Positions 33,301 to 41,163 of a stretch of DNA of 48,998 nt are shown here, in pieces. Made by a program: the position numbers and the translations under genes. The stretch's first letter is position 1; every line of letters begins with the position of its first letter. The DNA is taken from assembly GCA_944390995.1 (NCBI GenBank), contig CALXSA010000003.1, positions 1 through 48,998 on the forward strand, written 5' to 3'. This stretch comes from an uncultured Clostridia bacterium (GTDB lineage: Bacteria; Bacillota_A; Clostridia; TANB77; CAG-508). The notes under the pieces were generated by a model. That model was not told where the DNA came from and ran no database searches. It saw nothing but the letters and a program-made list of their open reading frames with translations.

Positions 33301-33700
33301 TCTCTGGTGTAATTCCGTGCTTTTTAAACTCTGTTATCTGAGTACCAATCATATCAATATTTTCAGACGACTTGCCAATAAACTTTAGGTTATCCTTTTC
33401 CTTAGAAAGAATATTGTATATAAGCATCGACTTGCCTGAAGAAGAAAGGTTTGTAAGAGTAGCACTGCCCGTCTCTTTTAAAACTCTATAAGCCATACGC
33501 GCAAAAGTTAGCACCTCTGCTGATATTACTGAACTGCTCTCGATTGTATCTAGTAGCTTTTTTTCCGCAGTAAAAGAAAATTGTTCAGGAGTAATTATGT
33601 AGATTTTGTCCTCTCCTTTTTTTATTCTGTCCGCAATTTCATTAAAAATATATGTACTTTTTCCCGTTCCTGATTTACCATAAATAATTCGTAGGCTCAT
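30350..33700 (-). CDS. addB: ATP-dependent helicase/exonuclease AddAB, subunit B
   Basis: This 1116-residue protein has a Walker A GKSGTGKST (8-16), the inactivated-helicase middle region with TVGDVDRSRSHKVKAVFIIG, and a C-terminal RecB-like nuclease (RIIDYKSSAKDINLNEVVAG). The four Fe-S cysteines lie at about C763 (YRSCPFSYY), C1079, C1082 and C1088. AddAB resects double-strand breaks for RecA loading. The ribosome binding site is AAAGGAAG. addA normally follows addB directly, but here the next gene is pgeF. addA is not in this window. Confidence 0.95.
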   Translation of the reverse strand: MSLRIIYGKSGTGKSTYIFNEIADRIKKGEDKIYIITPEQFSFTAEKKLLDTIESSSVISAEVLTFARMAYRVLKETGSATLTNLSSSGKSMLIYNILSKEKDNLKFIGKSSENIDMIGTQITEFKKHGITPENLKNVMESTEDKYLKSKLNDMFNVYEKYAEEISSRYIDENDNLTLLAERLELVHDFENATIYIDEFVGFTMQEYEIIKKLLRVTKEVNITVCTNDTALSENKDTDIFYSNKQTLDRLFNLAKNEGVQIENSVLLEAEHRFKNGELSHLEQNIYAFPYKKYTGEIENIALFLAKNQYSEIEELAKEIVKLVRDKNYRYKDISVITKDLEGYSNLCKVIFAKYNIPVFIDEKKDLSQNVLVQYILSLINIFSKNWSANSVLEYIKTDLIDDVDEFDIWKLENYVLRWGIKGSKWYNGDWVFYEETEEEQEKILHIREKIIKPLLDFKNDLARHKSIESITKRLYEFLMENNINTKIEEKIVELEDIGEIEKAKEYETSYKIIIEVLDDIVSVLGDEKVTFEKYAEILKIGLGNSGLGKIPGTQDEVTVGDVDRSRSHKVKAVFIIGLNDGMFPNVNKNEGFFNDQDRELLKQKGAELAKGTLEKLYDDNFNIYKAFSTAEEKIYLSYSSSDLEGKSLRPSILVNRVKKIFPKLEERSDVVKTQSEVITQMSTFEELLQKLSEFRDGEEIEEEWFAIYNYYANIEEWKDKLKNSLKALNYNIETEKIDTENIQKLYGDTLKTSVSRLEQYRSCPFSYYLKYGLNLSERQEFKVQALDTGSFMHDVIDSFFDKLQERAIKVKGLEQEDIDKIVDEIINEKLALKKNYIFTSIPKYIVLANRLRKVIKKSMKYIIDSLKYSDFEVMGHEMEFKNGKEYPAIQISLDNGKKVEVTGKIDRIDIAKTPEGNYIRIIDYKSSAKDINLNEVVAGLQIQLLTYLDAVCSIEDLIPAGAFYFNLIDPSVKAVKQLDEQKIEDEIRKQFKMKGLILADIDIVKKMDKTLETGNSNIVPAYINKDGNLANRASTITRQQFENLQKYTNKIIKQISNEILTGDISVKPYYKLKQGKTPCEYCKYKSICNFNTGICKKEFRFVGDEGKEQILEEIGK

Positions 33701-33846
33701 TTTCCGCTTCCTTTCGCTTTATTACACCTTTTTTGCATCGCTAAAAAGAGGTCTTTATTGTACCTATATTATATAAATTTATTAAATTAGTGTCAATTGG
33801 TTGTTGGTTGGAATTTTTATTTGAACGAACCATATTTGAATTGAAT

Positions 33847-34173
33847 TTATAATAAATGATTTTCTAAATAGTGTCTACCGCCATAATACATATGTGCAAC
33901 ATACACTGTATTTATCTCCTCGGCTATAGTATAGAGTATAATGTAATTGTCTATAGTTATTCTTCTATATTGCCTTTTCAGTTCATCAACTTTCTCAATA
34001 CTTGTATAAATCTTCGGTGCATACTTTAAACTTTGAACTTTTTCTTCTACCTTTCTCATTAATCTTTTTGCTCCATCTTCAGCATATAAGTCTTCCGATA
34101 TATATTCATATATTCTTCTTATTTCTTTATATGCTGTTGGTGTTATAATTACTTTGTATAAATCAGTACCCAA
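33847..34173 (-). CDS. RelE/ParE-family toxin
   Basis: This 108-residue protein has the RelE/ParE pattern: YKVIITPTAYKEIRRIYEYI, then KVEEKVQSLKYAPKIYTSIE and RRITIDNYIILYTI. It ends with VYVAHMYYGGRHYLENHL. The Arg-rich segment and terminal GGRHY favour a ParE/RelE-type toxin that targets either gyrase or ribosome-bound mRNA. The start is TTG at 34173; no ATG or GTG is available in frame nearby. The start overlaps the end of the antitoxin gene by 11 bases. Confidence 0.85.
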   Translation of the reverse strand: MGTDLYKVIITPTAYKEIRRIYEYISEDLYAEDGAKRLMRKVEEKVQSLKYAPKIYTSIEKVDELKRQYRRITIDNYIILYTIAEEINTVYVAHMYYGGRHYLENHLL

Positions 34174-34396
34174 ATTCTTGCCTCAACTCCTTAAATGCTT
34201 CGTCTGAACTGATACCCTCTCCTCTATCAATTTCTTTCTCCGCTTGTTTTAATTTTTCTATAATATCTCTAGCTGTATTTTCTCTCATGTATTCTTTTTT
34301 ACATATGTATACTATTTTTTTTCTCTTATTTTCTGTTGTTGTAATATGTTCTTCTTCTTTTGTTTCAATTATATTTATTTTTTTTAATGGTCGCAT
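34163..34396 (-). CDS. Antitoxin of the RelE/ParE pair
   Basis: The start at 34396 is fixed by AAGGAGGTG 10 nt upstream; the longer frame from 34480 lacks a binding site and crosses the promoter. The 77-residue protein (MRPLKKINIIETKEEEHITT) ends in a helix ISSDEAFKELRQEFGY, typical of a toxin-binding tail. I see no certain DNA-binding domain, although the first 50 residues are basic enough. The 15-bp inverted repeat over its promoter suggests autoregulation. Confidence 0.8.
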   Translation of the reverse strand: MRPLKKINIIETKEEEHITTTENKRKKIVYICKKEYMRENTARDIIEKLKQAEKEIDRGEGISSDEAFKELRQEFGY

Positions 34397-34424
34397 TTTT
34401 ATGACACCTCCTTGCACACTATAT

Positions 34425-34468
34425 TTTATATCATGTTTTACATAATTTGTAAATATGCAAAACATGAT
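34425..34468 (-). promoter_or_regulatory. Promoter and palindromic operator of the RelE/ParE toxin-antitoxin operon
   Basis: On the minus strand: TTTACA (34453-34448), 17-bp spacer, TATAAA (34430-34425) with extended TGA. ATCATGTTTTACATA (34430-34444) and TATGCAAAACATGAT (34454-34468) are inverted repeats with one mismatch in 15. They flank the -35 box and fill the spacer, the expected place for an autorepressor site. Confidence 0.8.
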
Positions 34469-34504
34469 TTTTGAAAGCAATTTAATACTTTTGTATATAA
34501 CCTA

Positions 34505-35374
34505 CTATGCTGTGTCTCTTTTCCAGTAAAATAAATACTGCTGGGCTAGGCCCTCTAAATTACCATACTTTTCCTTTGCAAGCCTCTCTATTTCTTTCTT
34601 ATTTACCTTTGTTTCATCTTCGTTTTTTATGTACAATTCATTCATTACACGCCTTACCCATACGTCAATTGGAAAAACATCAAACCTTTTTAGTGTTGAA
34701 AATAGTAGTATACAATCAGCAACTTTTGGACCAACACCAGATAAGCTTAAAAGCTCATCTCTTACTTTCTGCGTATCTTTTTCCTCATGCATTTTCTCTA
34801 GGTCAACTTGTTTTTCTAATATTTTGTGAGTTGTCTCATACACACGCACATCTCTAAAACCTAGCCCCAAGCCTCTTAAGTCTTCCACAGTTGCCTTTGC
34901 TAAGTTTTCTGGTGTTGGGAATGTGTAGTAGCTCCTACCTTCCCAGTTTATTTCATTTCCGTATTTTTGTGAGATTCTATTTATTATTCCTTTAATTCTT
35001 GGAATATTGTTGTTTGCAGAAATTATAAAGGAAATGATTGTCTCCCACAAGTCTTGGTTTAGAATTCTTATTCCGCTTCCATATTTTATACTATTTGCCA
35101 AATATTCATCTATTTTTGATAGCGTGTCTTTTATTTCTTCATAATCTCTATTTAAGTCAAAATAGTCTGTGGCTAGCTTTTCCAAATTATCTGCACCTAA
35201 GCTCTTAAAAACAATAGAGTTATCCACTTTTTTCACATTTATTACATTATCTTTTACTATTCCTGTATAGCTGCCATCTGGCTGCTCATCCCATCTAAAA
35301 CATTGTCCGCATTCAAAAATGTGCTTTGGCTCAAATGATGTAGCATTTTCTAGTATGTATTTTTGTTCTTGCAT
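34505..35374 (-). CDS. OGG1-type 8-oxoguanine DNA glycosylase/lyase
   Basis: Starting at 35374 (CGGAGGAA ribosome binding site; the ATG seven codons upstream is rejected) the protein has 289 residues. ECGQCFRWDEQPDGSYTG is the OGG-type N-terminal beta domain. The helix-hairpin-helix-GPD core reads LSGVGPKVADCILLFSTLKR, with the catalytic Lys, and FPIDVWVRRVM, with the catalytic Asp. It would excise 8-oxoguanine and nick the abasic site. An alkylation-type glycosylase is less likely because the catalytic Lys is present. Confidence 0.9.
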   Translation of the reverse strand: MQEQKYILENATSFEPKHIFECGQCFRWDEQPDGSYTGIVKDNVINVKKVDNSIVFKSLGADNLEKLATDYFDLNRDYEEIKDTLSKIDEYLANSIKYGSGIRILNQDLWETIISFIISANNNIPRIKGIINRISQKYGNEINWEGRSYYTFPTPENLAKATVEDLRGLGLGFRDVRVYETTHKILEKQVDLEKMHEEKDTQKVRDELLSLSGVGPKVADCILLFSTLKRFDVFPIDVWVRRVMNELYIKNEDETKVNKKEIERLAKEKYGNLEGLAQQYLFYWKRDTA

Positions 35375-35492
35375 TTCTATTTCCTCCGTACCCATTTCTT
35401 CTCACTATTATATATAATTCATCTGGACAAGTATCACCTCCATTATATCATAATTATTTAATTCTTTAAACATTTTGGTACAATTTTGTTTT

Positions 35493-36353
35493 TTACTTGA
35501 ACCCTTTTCCCCATGCCTCTCTTGCACTTGAAATCACAATAAACGCTCTTGGGTCTATCTCCTGTGCAATTTGTTTTATTTTGGCCACTTCTCCTCTAGA
35601 CGCAACACACCAAAGCATCATTTTCTTTTCACGTGTGTACATTCCTTTTGCATAAATCGCTGTACTTCCTCTGTCTAGTTTTCTCCCTATTTCTTGTGCT
35701 ATTTCCTTATACTTGTTAGATACAATAAACATTGTTTTTGTAAAATAAATTCCTTCAAAGATAACATCTATCATTTTTCCGCTCAAATAAATTGCAATTG
35801 CTGAGTACAAACCAATTTCTACCTCTTTGAAGAATATTACATTTAGCAAGACTATCGCTGTATCTATGATAACTATTAAGTTACTCGCCCTGTAATGTGG
35901 CTTAAACGAGCGAACTATATATGAAAGTAAGTCCGTACCTCCTGTAGAAGCATTTGCCTTTAAGACTATTGCTGTACCTAGTCCAACTAAAATTCCACCA
36001 TATATACACGCAAGCAGCCTATCTTCTGTTAAGGGATTAAATTTCTCCAAAACATCAATAAATACAGATAGGGCTATTGTTCCTACAATTCCTTTTACGG
36101 CTGTTTCTTTTCCCACTCTAATAAATGTTAGTATGAAAAGCGGGATATTTAAAATTAACATTGTTGTTCCTAGTGGCATGCCAAATAAATAGTAAATAAT
36201 TGTTGAGATACCAGCAAAACCTCCAGATGATAACTGATTAGGTAACAGAAATAGCGATGTACCGGCTGCCATAAATAAACAACCTATTAATATTTCAATA
36301 ATTTCCTTCACATATTTTTTAATTAGAATTTGATTTCTCGTTAATTTTTTCAT
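35493..36353 (-). CDS. YitT-family membrane protein (DUF2179)
   Basis: The start at 36353 (MKKLTRNQILIKKYVKEIIE) follows AGTAGGTG. The frame upstream to 36404 has no binding site. The 286-residue protein has five or six membrane helices (about 20-195), including AAGTSLFLLPNQLSSGGFAG and KANASTGGTDLLSYIVRSF, which are YitT signatures. A cytoplasmic DUF2179 domain follows (about 205-286). The family is widespread in Firmicutes and its function is unsettled. It is a single gene after a short gap from the Elp3-like gene. Confidence 0.92.
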   Translation of the reverse strand: MKKLTRNQILIKKYVKEIIEILIGCLFMAAGTSLFLLPNQLSSGGFAGISTIIYYLFGMPLGTTMLILNIPLFILTFIRVGKETAVKGIVGTIALSVFIDVLEKFNPLTEDRLLACIYGGILVGLGTAIVLKANASTGGTDLLSYIVRSFKPHYRASNLIVIIDTAIVLLNVIFFKEVEIGLYSAIAIYLSGKMIDVIFEGIYFTKTMFIVSNKYKEIAQEIGRKLDRGSTAIYAKGMYTREKKMMLWCVASRGEVAKIKQIAQEIDPRAFIVISSAREAWGKGFK

Positions 36354-36470
36354 ACAAAAACACCTACTATTGTTATTATTTCTAATAGTAGGCAATTTAT
36401 ACATAAATTATTTTTGTCATCTAAGCCATCAAAATGCAATATTCTTCTGTTGCTACATATATTCAAACTT

Positions 36471-37511
36471 TTATTCATATGATTCCAAAATTTCCATTTT
36501 GAATTTTCCTGGTTTTATTTTGTCATTCCTCTCGATTGTAACATCAACATCGTATGTATCTTTTAATTTTATTATGTTTTCCTTTTTATGTCCTATAATA
36601 TTGTTTACATTCAGCTCATTTGCAATAATTTTAACTTTTTTTACTTTTGCATTAACTTTCTTTATTTCGCCAACAATGCTATCATACCACATGCTAGCTT
36701 CCACAAGCTGCCTAAACGCTGGGTGATAAGGACCTGCAACAACACTGCTGTCTTTTGCATTTGGGTCTGTAATTTCTTCCGTATTTTGCAGACCTATTCT
36801 TATTACATTAATTTTATTTCTGTTAAATAAATCTACAATATCTTTGCACCTTTCCACTGCTTGTCCAACTGTAAGTGGTGTGTACTCGCCTCTCTCGTAT
36901 TCGTCGGCAAGTTCTGTGTCTTTAATTACAAGCACAGGATAAATTCTAACTATTTTAGGTTTTAGTTTTATAAGTTCCTTTGCAGTATTTATTTCATCTT
37001 GTTTAGTACTTTCCGGAAGACCTATCATCATCTGATGGCCCAAAACAAAGCCATGCATTCTTATTAGCTTAGATGCTTTTTTTACATCTTCGCCCGTATG
37101 CCCTCTCTTGCATCTATTTAGAATATAGTTGTTCGTAGACTGTACACCAAGTTCAATTGTCTTCACATGATATTTTTTCATTCTTTTCAGAATTTCTTTA
37201 TCTATGCAGTCCGGTCTTGTAGAAATTCTTATGCTATTAACCTTTTTATTGCTAATATACTCTTGCACTGCTTCCAAAAGCTCAATTTGCTTATTTACAT
37301 CTATTGCAGTAAAACTGCCTCCAAAGAATGCAACCTCTACATACTTATTGTTATCTCTAAAGTTCTTTAAATAATATTCAATTGTCTCCTTAACATCTTT
37401 TGCTGTAACCATTTTGGTTTGTCCACTTATGCGCTTTTGATTGCAGAATATGCAATTATTTGGACAACCCAAATGCGGAACAAAAATTGGTATAATGTAT
37501 TCTTTTTTCAC
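36471..37511 (-). CDS. Elp3-like radical SAM protein
   Basis: This 346-residue protein has the radical SAM cysteines C16, C20 and C23 in HLGCPNNCIFCNQKRISG. It also has FFGGSFTAID, TRPDCIDKEIL and ELGVQSTNNYIL, all typical of the Elp3/YhcC group. The acetyltransferase domain of true Elp3 is absent. The start is GTG at 37511 with AAAGGAG. In many Clostridia this gene lies beside rnc and smc; here it follows rnc by 51 bases. The substrate is unknown; tRNA modification is only a guess from Elp3. Confidence 0.88.
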   Translation of the reverse strand: MKKEYIIPIFVPHLGCPNNCIFCNQKRISGQTKMVTAKDVKETIEYYLKNFRDNNKYVEVAFFGGSFTAIDVNKQIELLEAVQEYISNKKVNSIRISTRPDCIDKEILKRMKKYHVKTIELGVQSTNNYILNRCKRGHTGEDVKKASKLIRMHGFVLGHQMMIGLPESTKQDEINTAKELIKLKPKIVRIYPVLVIKDTELADEYERGEYTPLTVGQAVERCKDIVDLFNRNKINVIRIGLQNTEEITDPNAKDSSVVAGPYHPAFRQLVEASMWYDSIVGEIKKVNAKVKKVKIIANELNVNNIIGHKKENIIKLKDTYDVDVTIERNDKIKPGKFKMEILESYE

Positions 37512-37552
37512 TCTGTCACGCTCCTTTCACCTTTGAACTTTCTTCGAATTTA

Positions 37553-37572
37553 AGAATGTCCCCTAATTCGAA
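37553..37572. repeat. TTCGAATT/AATTCGAA inverted repeat over the rnc stop codon
   Basis: Perfect 8-bp arms (37553-37560, 37565-37572) surround GTCC. The right arm includes the rnc TAG. The layout (TTCGAATTAGG then AAATTCG on the minus strand) is also seen in the adhE terminator, but no U-run follows here. Confidence 0.6.
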
Positions 37573-38249
37573 TTTTTCTTTCCTTGTTCTAGTGCTTTTC
37601 TTGCCGCCTCCATTTCGGCATGCTTTTTGGTTTTTCCTTCTCCTATCGCAAGCTCCCTTCCATTCACTTCAACCTTAACTGTAAAAGTCTTGTCATGGTC
37701 TGGCCCGGTTTCTTTTATTACTGAGTATTTTATTTTCACGTCTCCATTTTCTTGTAATTTCTCCTGCAAAACTGTTTTAAAGTCCTTCATTCCAACATGT
37801 TTTGTAGAATTCTCAATGGCTTCCTTTAAATTATTTATTATAAATTCTTCTGCCGGTTCTAGCCCTCCATCAAAGTACATAGCTGCAATTGTAGCCTCAA
37901 TACTGTCTGCCAAAATTGCTGGTTTGTTTTTTCCACCGCTATTTGCTTCACTTTTTCCAATTAAAATGAAATCACTAAAATTATGCCTTTGAGCCACATT
38001 ATATAAGCTCGCTTCACACACAACCTCGGCCCTAACTTTAGTCATTTCACCCTCTCTAAGCTTATTATAGTTACAATAAATGTACTTACTAGACACATAC
38101 TCTAAAATGCTATCTCCCAGAAATTCTAGCTTTTCATTGCTTTCTACCTTATGCTCATATGCATATGATGTATGGGTTAGCGCCTTTTTCAAAAGCTCTT
38201 TATTCTTAAAAGTATACCCTATACTTTTTTCTAATTTCTCGAAATTCAT
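37563..38249 (-). CDS. rnc: Ribonuclease III
   Basis: This 228-residue protein has the RNase III signature NEKLEFLGDSILEYVSS (about 38-54) with the metal-binding Glu and Asp, and the second site in ADSIEATIAAMYFDGG. A C-terminal dsRNA-binding domain (about 155-225) includes KIKYSVIKETGPDHDKTFTV and GEGKTKKHAEMEAARKAL. It cleaves double-stranded RNA in rRNA processing and mRNA decay. An AGGAGG ribosome binding site precedes the ATG. It follows acpP with a repeat between. Confidence 0.97.
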   Translation of the reverse strand: MNFEKLEKSIGYTFKNKELLKKALTHTSYAYEHKVESNEKLEFLGDSILEYVSSKYIYCNYNKLREGEMTKVRAEVVCEASLYNVAQRHNFSDFILIGKSEANSGGKNKPAILADSIEATIAAMYFDGGLEPAEEFIINNLKEAIENSTKHVGMKDFKTVLQEKLQENGDVKIKYSVIKETGPDHDKTFTVKVEVNGRELAIGEGKTKKHAEMEAARKALEQGKKNSN

Positions 38250-38346
38250 TTCTTCTATTCCTCCTGCTTTAAATTAGCCGTATAATCTAAAATGTATTAA
38301 TATTATACACCTTTTTTTTGTAAAATAAAAGAGCTTTTGTAAAAGA

Positions 38347-38404
38347 TTTTCGTTTTGGGGACAGGTCTCGCAGCGAAATTTTTTTCGTTTTGGGGACACA
38401 TCTC
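38347..38404. repeat. GGGGACAGGTCTC repeat, two units
   Basis: One complete unit is followed by a second ending GGGGACACATCTC, between acpP and rnc. The adjacent poly-A/GAAAAAAAAC run may end acpP transcripts. Confidence 0.88.
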
Positions 38405-38454
38405 AAAAAAGAAAAAAAACAAAGCAATCTTCCTTGATTACTCTGCTTTTTTTC

Positions 38455-38697
38455 TTATGCTATATGGTCTTTTATATAATCTACAACATCTTGTACTGAA
38501 ACAACCTTTTCTGCATCTGCGTCTGGAATTTCAATTTCGAATTCTTCTTCTAGAGCCATTATTAATTCTACTATATCTAGAGAATCTGCTCCTAAGTCAT
38601 CTATAAATGATGCTTCCATTGTAACTGCTGTATCAGCTACACCTAGTTGCTCAACTATTATTCCTTTTACTCTTTCAAAAACTTCTTCTGAACTCAT
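38455..38697 (-). CDS. acpP: Acyl carrier protein
   Basis: This 80-residue acidic protein has the phosphopantetheine site [13 protein letters not shown], with Ser39 as the attachment residue. It carries growing acyl chains in fatty acid synthesis. AAGGAGGTGAA precedes the ATG. The plsX-acpP-rnc order is the common Gram-positive arrangement. Confidence 0.98.
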   Translation of the reverse strand: MSSEEVFERVKGIIVEQLGVADTAVTMEASFIDDLGADSLDIVELIMALEEEFEIEIPDADAEKVVSVQDVVDYIKDHIA

Positions 38698-38802
38698 TAT
38701 ATAAGTTCACCTCCTTATATCATTCATAAATTTGTTCTATCTAACAATAATACATATTAATTTAATTGTCAATATATTTCTGTACTTTTTTTATTTTTTG
38801 TA

Positions 38803-39846
38803 CTATGTAGTCAGTGTTTCTTCTTTCTTTTGCCCCTCAAAAGCCTCTATCATCTTGTCTACAGCCTTGTTTTCCACAAATTGTTCAGCTTGCTTTATAG
38901 TGAATTCAAACAATTTCTCGTCACTGCTTCCATGTGCTTTTACAACTGGCTTTTTTACGCCTAAAAATAGCGCTCCACCATATTCTTTATAGTCCACTGT
39001 TTTCGAGAACCTCTTTATTGCAGGCAAACTTGGAAGTGCTGCTATTTTCGCAAGTAAATTGTGAGTTAAGCTTTCTGTTAGGCTTTTCTTAACAAATTTT
39101 CCTAACCCTTCTATTGATTTCAAAAATACATTTCCAGTAAAACCATCTGTTACTACAACATCAATTTCTCCCGAAAAAGCGTCTCTACCTTCTACATTTC
39201 CAATAAAGTTTATGCCAAGCTCTTTTGACTTTTCTTTTAATAATTGGTATGACTCTTTTGTAAGCTCATTTCCTTTTGTTTCTTCAGTTCCAATGTTTAG
39301 CAAACCTACAGCAGGCGCTTCCATTCCAAAAGTGTTTTTCAAGTATATGCTAGCCATTTGTGCAAATTGTAATAAGTTGATTGGCTTGCAGTTTGTATTT
39401 GAACCACAGTCCATGAGTAACAATCTACTTTTATATGCCGGCAAAATTCCTGCTAAAGCTGGTCTGTCTATTCCTTTTATTCTTCCTACTAAGAGAGTTG
39501 CTCCAGTAAGAAGCGCTCCAGAATTTCCAGCTGATATAAACACGTCTCCTTCTCCTGACTTTAGCATGTTAAAGCCCACTACCATAGATGAGTCTTTTTT
39601 GTGTTTTATTGCTTGTGTTGGTATGTCCTCCATTTCAATCGTTTCTGTGGCGTTTTTAATGCTTAGTCTAGGTGAAATGTCGTTTATATCGTCTTTTCCA
39701 TACAACTCTTTTATACGCGCTTTTATTACTTCCTCTTTCCCTATTAAAACTACTTTCGCTTTTATTTGACTAATTGCTGTTACCGCACCTTTAATATTCG
39801 CATCTGGCGCATTATCTCCACCCATTGCATCTAGTAAAATTATCAT
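38803..39846 (-). CDS. plsX: Phosphate acyltransferase PlsX
   Basis: This 347-residue protein starts MIILLDAMGGDNAPDANIKG and has MVVGFNMLKSGEGDVFISAG, NSGALLTGA and MDCGSNTNCKP, all PlsX signatures. It converts acyl-ACP and phosphate to acyl phosphate, the first step of phosphatidic acid synthesis in Gram-positives, at the membrane surface. AATTGGAGG precedes the ATG. It is the first gene of the plsX-acpP-rnc-radical SAM run. Confidence 0.97.
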   Translation of the reverse strand: MIILLDAMGGDNAPDANIKGAVTAISQIKAKVVLIGKEEVIKARIKELYGKDDINDISPRLSIKNATETIEMEDIPTQAIKHKKDSSMVVGFNMLKSGEGDVFISAGNSGALLTGATLLVGRIKGIDRPALAGILPAYKSRLLLMDCGSNTNCKPINLLQFAQMASIYLKNTFGMEAPAVGLLNIGTEETKGNELTKESYQLLKEKSKELGINFIGNVEGRDAFSGEIDVVVTDGFTGNVFLKSIEGLGKFVKKSLTESLTHNLLAKIAALPSLPAIKRFSKTVDYKEYGGALFLGVKKPVVKAHGSSDEKLFEFTIKQAEQFVENKAVDKMIEAFEGQKKEETLTT

Positions 39847-40004
39847 AATGTTTCCTCCAATTATTGTGTTTTTATATAATATATTTTGTTTATTTGCTAT
39901 TAGAACACTTAATTATACTTTGCTTTAATAACAATACTTTTCATGACTTATATTTTATAACTTCTAGCGTGCAAAGTCAATTGTATTTTGAAATTTTCAT
40001 CTTG

Positions 40005-40044
40005 AGCTGTTTTTGGGTACGGAGGAAAAAAACAGCTTTTTTTA
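40005..40044. repeat. CTGTTTTT hairpin repeat, copy 3
   Basis: AGCTGTTTTT (40005-40014) pairs with AAAAACAGCT (40028-40037) around GGGTACGGAGGA, followed by Ts. The loop resembles those at 2501 and 18154. Confidence 0.75.
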
Positions 40045-40120
40045 CGTTGGGGCCAAGTTCTTGGACAAAAAGGTGTATCCCCAGCGTCCAAATTCTTGGA
40101 CAAAATTGAGTGTCCCAGCG
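40044..40120. repeat. Two direct units with TTCTTGGACAAAA
   Basis: AAGTTCTTGGACAAAA, then GTGTATCCCCAGCG, is repeated as AAATTCTTGGACAAAA, then GTGTCCCAGCGG. The gene-free stretch 39847-40170 is otherwise AT-rich and contains this, the hairpin repeat at 40005 and the M23 terminator. Confidence 0.7.
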
Positions 40121-40130
40121 GCTAACCGAC

Positions 40131-40170
40131 AAAAATTTCCGCTTGGCGCTTAGCACTAGCGGAAATTTTT
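40131..40170. terminator. Terminator hairpin downstream of the M23 peptidase gene
   Basis: AAAAATTTCCGCT (40131-40143) pairs exactly with AGCGGAAATTTTT (40158-40170), with TTTTT on the minus-strand exit side. It directly follows the stop codon at 40171. Confidence 0.88.
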
Positions 40171-41163
40171 TTAGTTATATATATAATTTTGTGGGTTTAC
40201 TTCTTCGCCATTTACCCTTACCTCAAAGTGTAAGTGGTTACCTGTCGAGTTACCCGTTGAGCCTACTGCTGCAATTACTTCTCCAGCTTCAACTTTTTCT
40301 CCAGCAGATACGTATAATTTACTACAGTGTCCATAGATTGTTTGTACGCCATTTCCGTTATTCATTTTTACCACGTAACCATAGCCTCCACTATATCCAG
40401 AAAATGTTACTGTACCGTCTGCGGCAGCTTTGATTGGTGTTCCGGCTGGTGCTGCGATGTCTAGTCCTGTATGTCCATATGACCTTATACTTTCTCTGTT
40501 ACCAAACCTGGATGTGATTATACCAGAAACTGGCGTTGCTTCTAAATATACACCTTGTACAGTATGAGATTCAATTTCTCTTTGTTTCGCTTCTTCTTCT
40601 TCCTTCTTCTCTACAGCTGTTTTTATAACTTTGTTTACATCAGCTGTAGCAACTTTTACTGTACTTGCATCTTGCTTGTCTGTTGTTATTACATCTGCTA
40701 TACCTATGTCTAATTCTATATCATCTTCATATTTTTCTGTCATTTCGTCAACTATTTTTTCAGCTTCTTCTAAGCTTGCTAGGACGGTTTTTTCTTTTCC
40801 ATCCACTGTCACGGCATATAATTTATAGGTTGTTACAGCCTCGTCTTCAAGTTGAGCTAATATAACGTCTTCATTTGTTTCTTCTGACTTATCAGTTAAT
40901 TTAAGAGTATATTCCGGCATATTGTCGATTACCGTGAATAATTTTGATTCTTCTTCTTTATTTAATATATTGTCTACCTTTTGCTCAAATTCTGCTCTAT
41001 CTGCTACATATCCAACAGTTTCTCCTGCTATTTTTACTTCACACACTAAATCGAATTTGAATAGTATAATTCCCATTATTATAAACAGTGCAATTGCTAC
41101 TAAATTTATAAGTCTAAACATTTCTTTTGTGTAGTATTTAATTTTCCTGTTTAAAATATAAAT
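40171..41163 (-). CDS. M23-family peptidoglycan endopeptidase with N-terminal anchor (possible ATT start)
   Basis: From the first ATG (41121) the protein has 316 residues: one membrane helix (about 4-21), a coiled/beta region, and a C-terminal M23 (LytM) domain with HTGLDIAAPAGTPIKA, the metal-binding His/Asp, GHCSKL and GNHLHFEV. It would cut peptide cross-links in the wall. The ATG has no good ribosome binding site. A strong AAAAAAAGGAG lies upstream, 5 nt before an in-frame ATT (41163) that would add 14 residues (IYILNRKIKYYTKE). No ATG, GTG or TTG exists in that interval. I give the extended start but it is uncertain; if rejected, use 41121. Confidence 0.85.
   Translation of the reverse strand: MYILNRKIKYYTKEMFRLINLVAIALFIIMGIILFKFDLVCEVKIAGETVGYVADRAEFEQKVDNILNKEEESKLFTVIDNMPEYTLKLTDKSEETNEDVILAQLEDEAVTTYKLYAVTVDGKEKTVLASLEEAEKIVDEMTEKYEDDIELDIGIADVITTDKQDASTVKVATADVNKVIKTAVEKKEEEEAKQREIESHTVQGVYLEATPVSGIITSRFGNRESIRSYGHTGLDIAAPAGTPIKAAADGTVTFSGYSGGYGYVVKMNNGNGVQTIYGHCSKLYVSAGEKVEAGEVIAAVGSTGNSTGNHLHFEVRVNGEEVNPQNYIYN

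Noticed and set aside
39864..40109. 81-codon plus-strand frame
   Set aside because: It has no ribosome binding site and crosses a hairpin repeat and a tandem repeat; it reads as low-complexity hydrophobic sequence.
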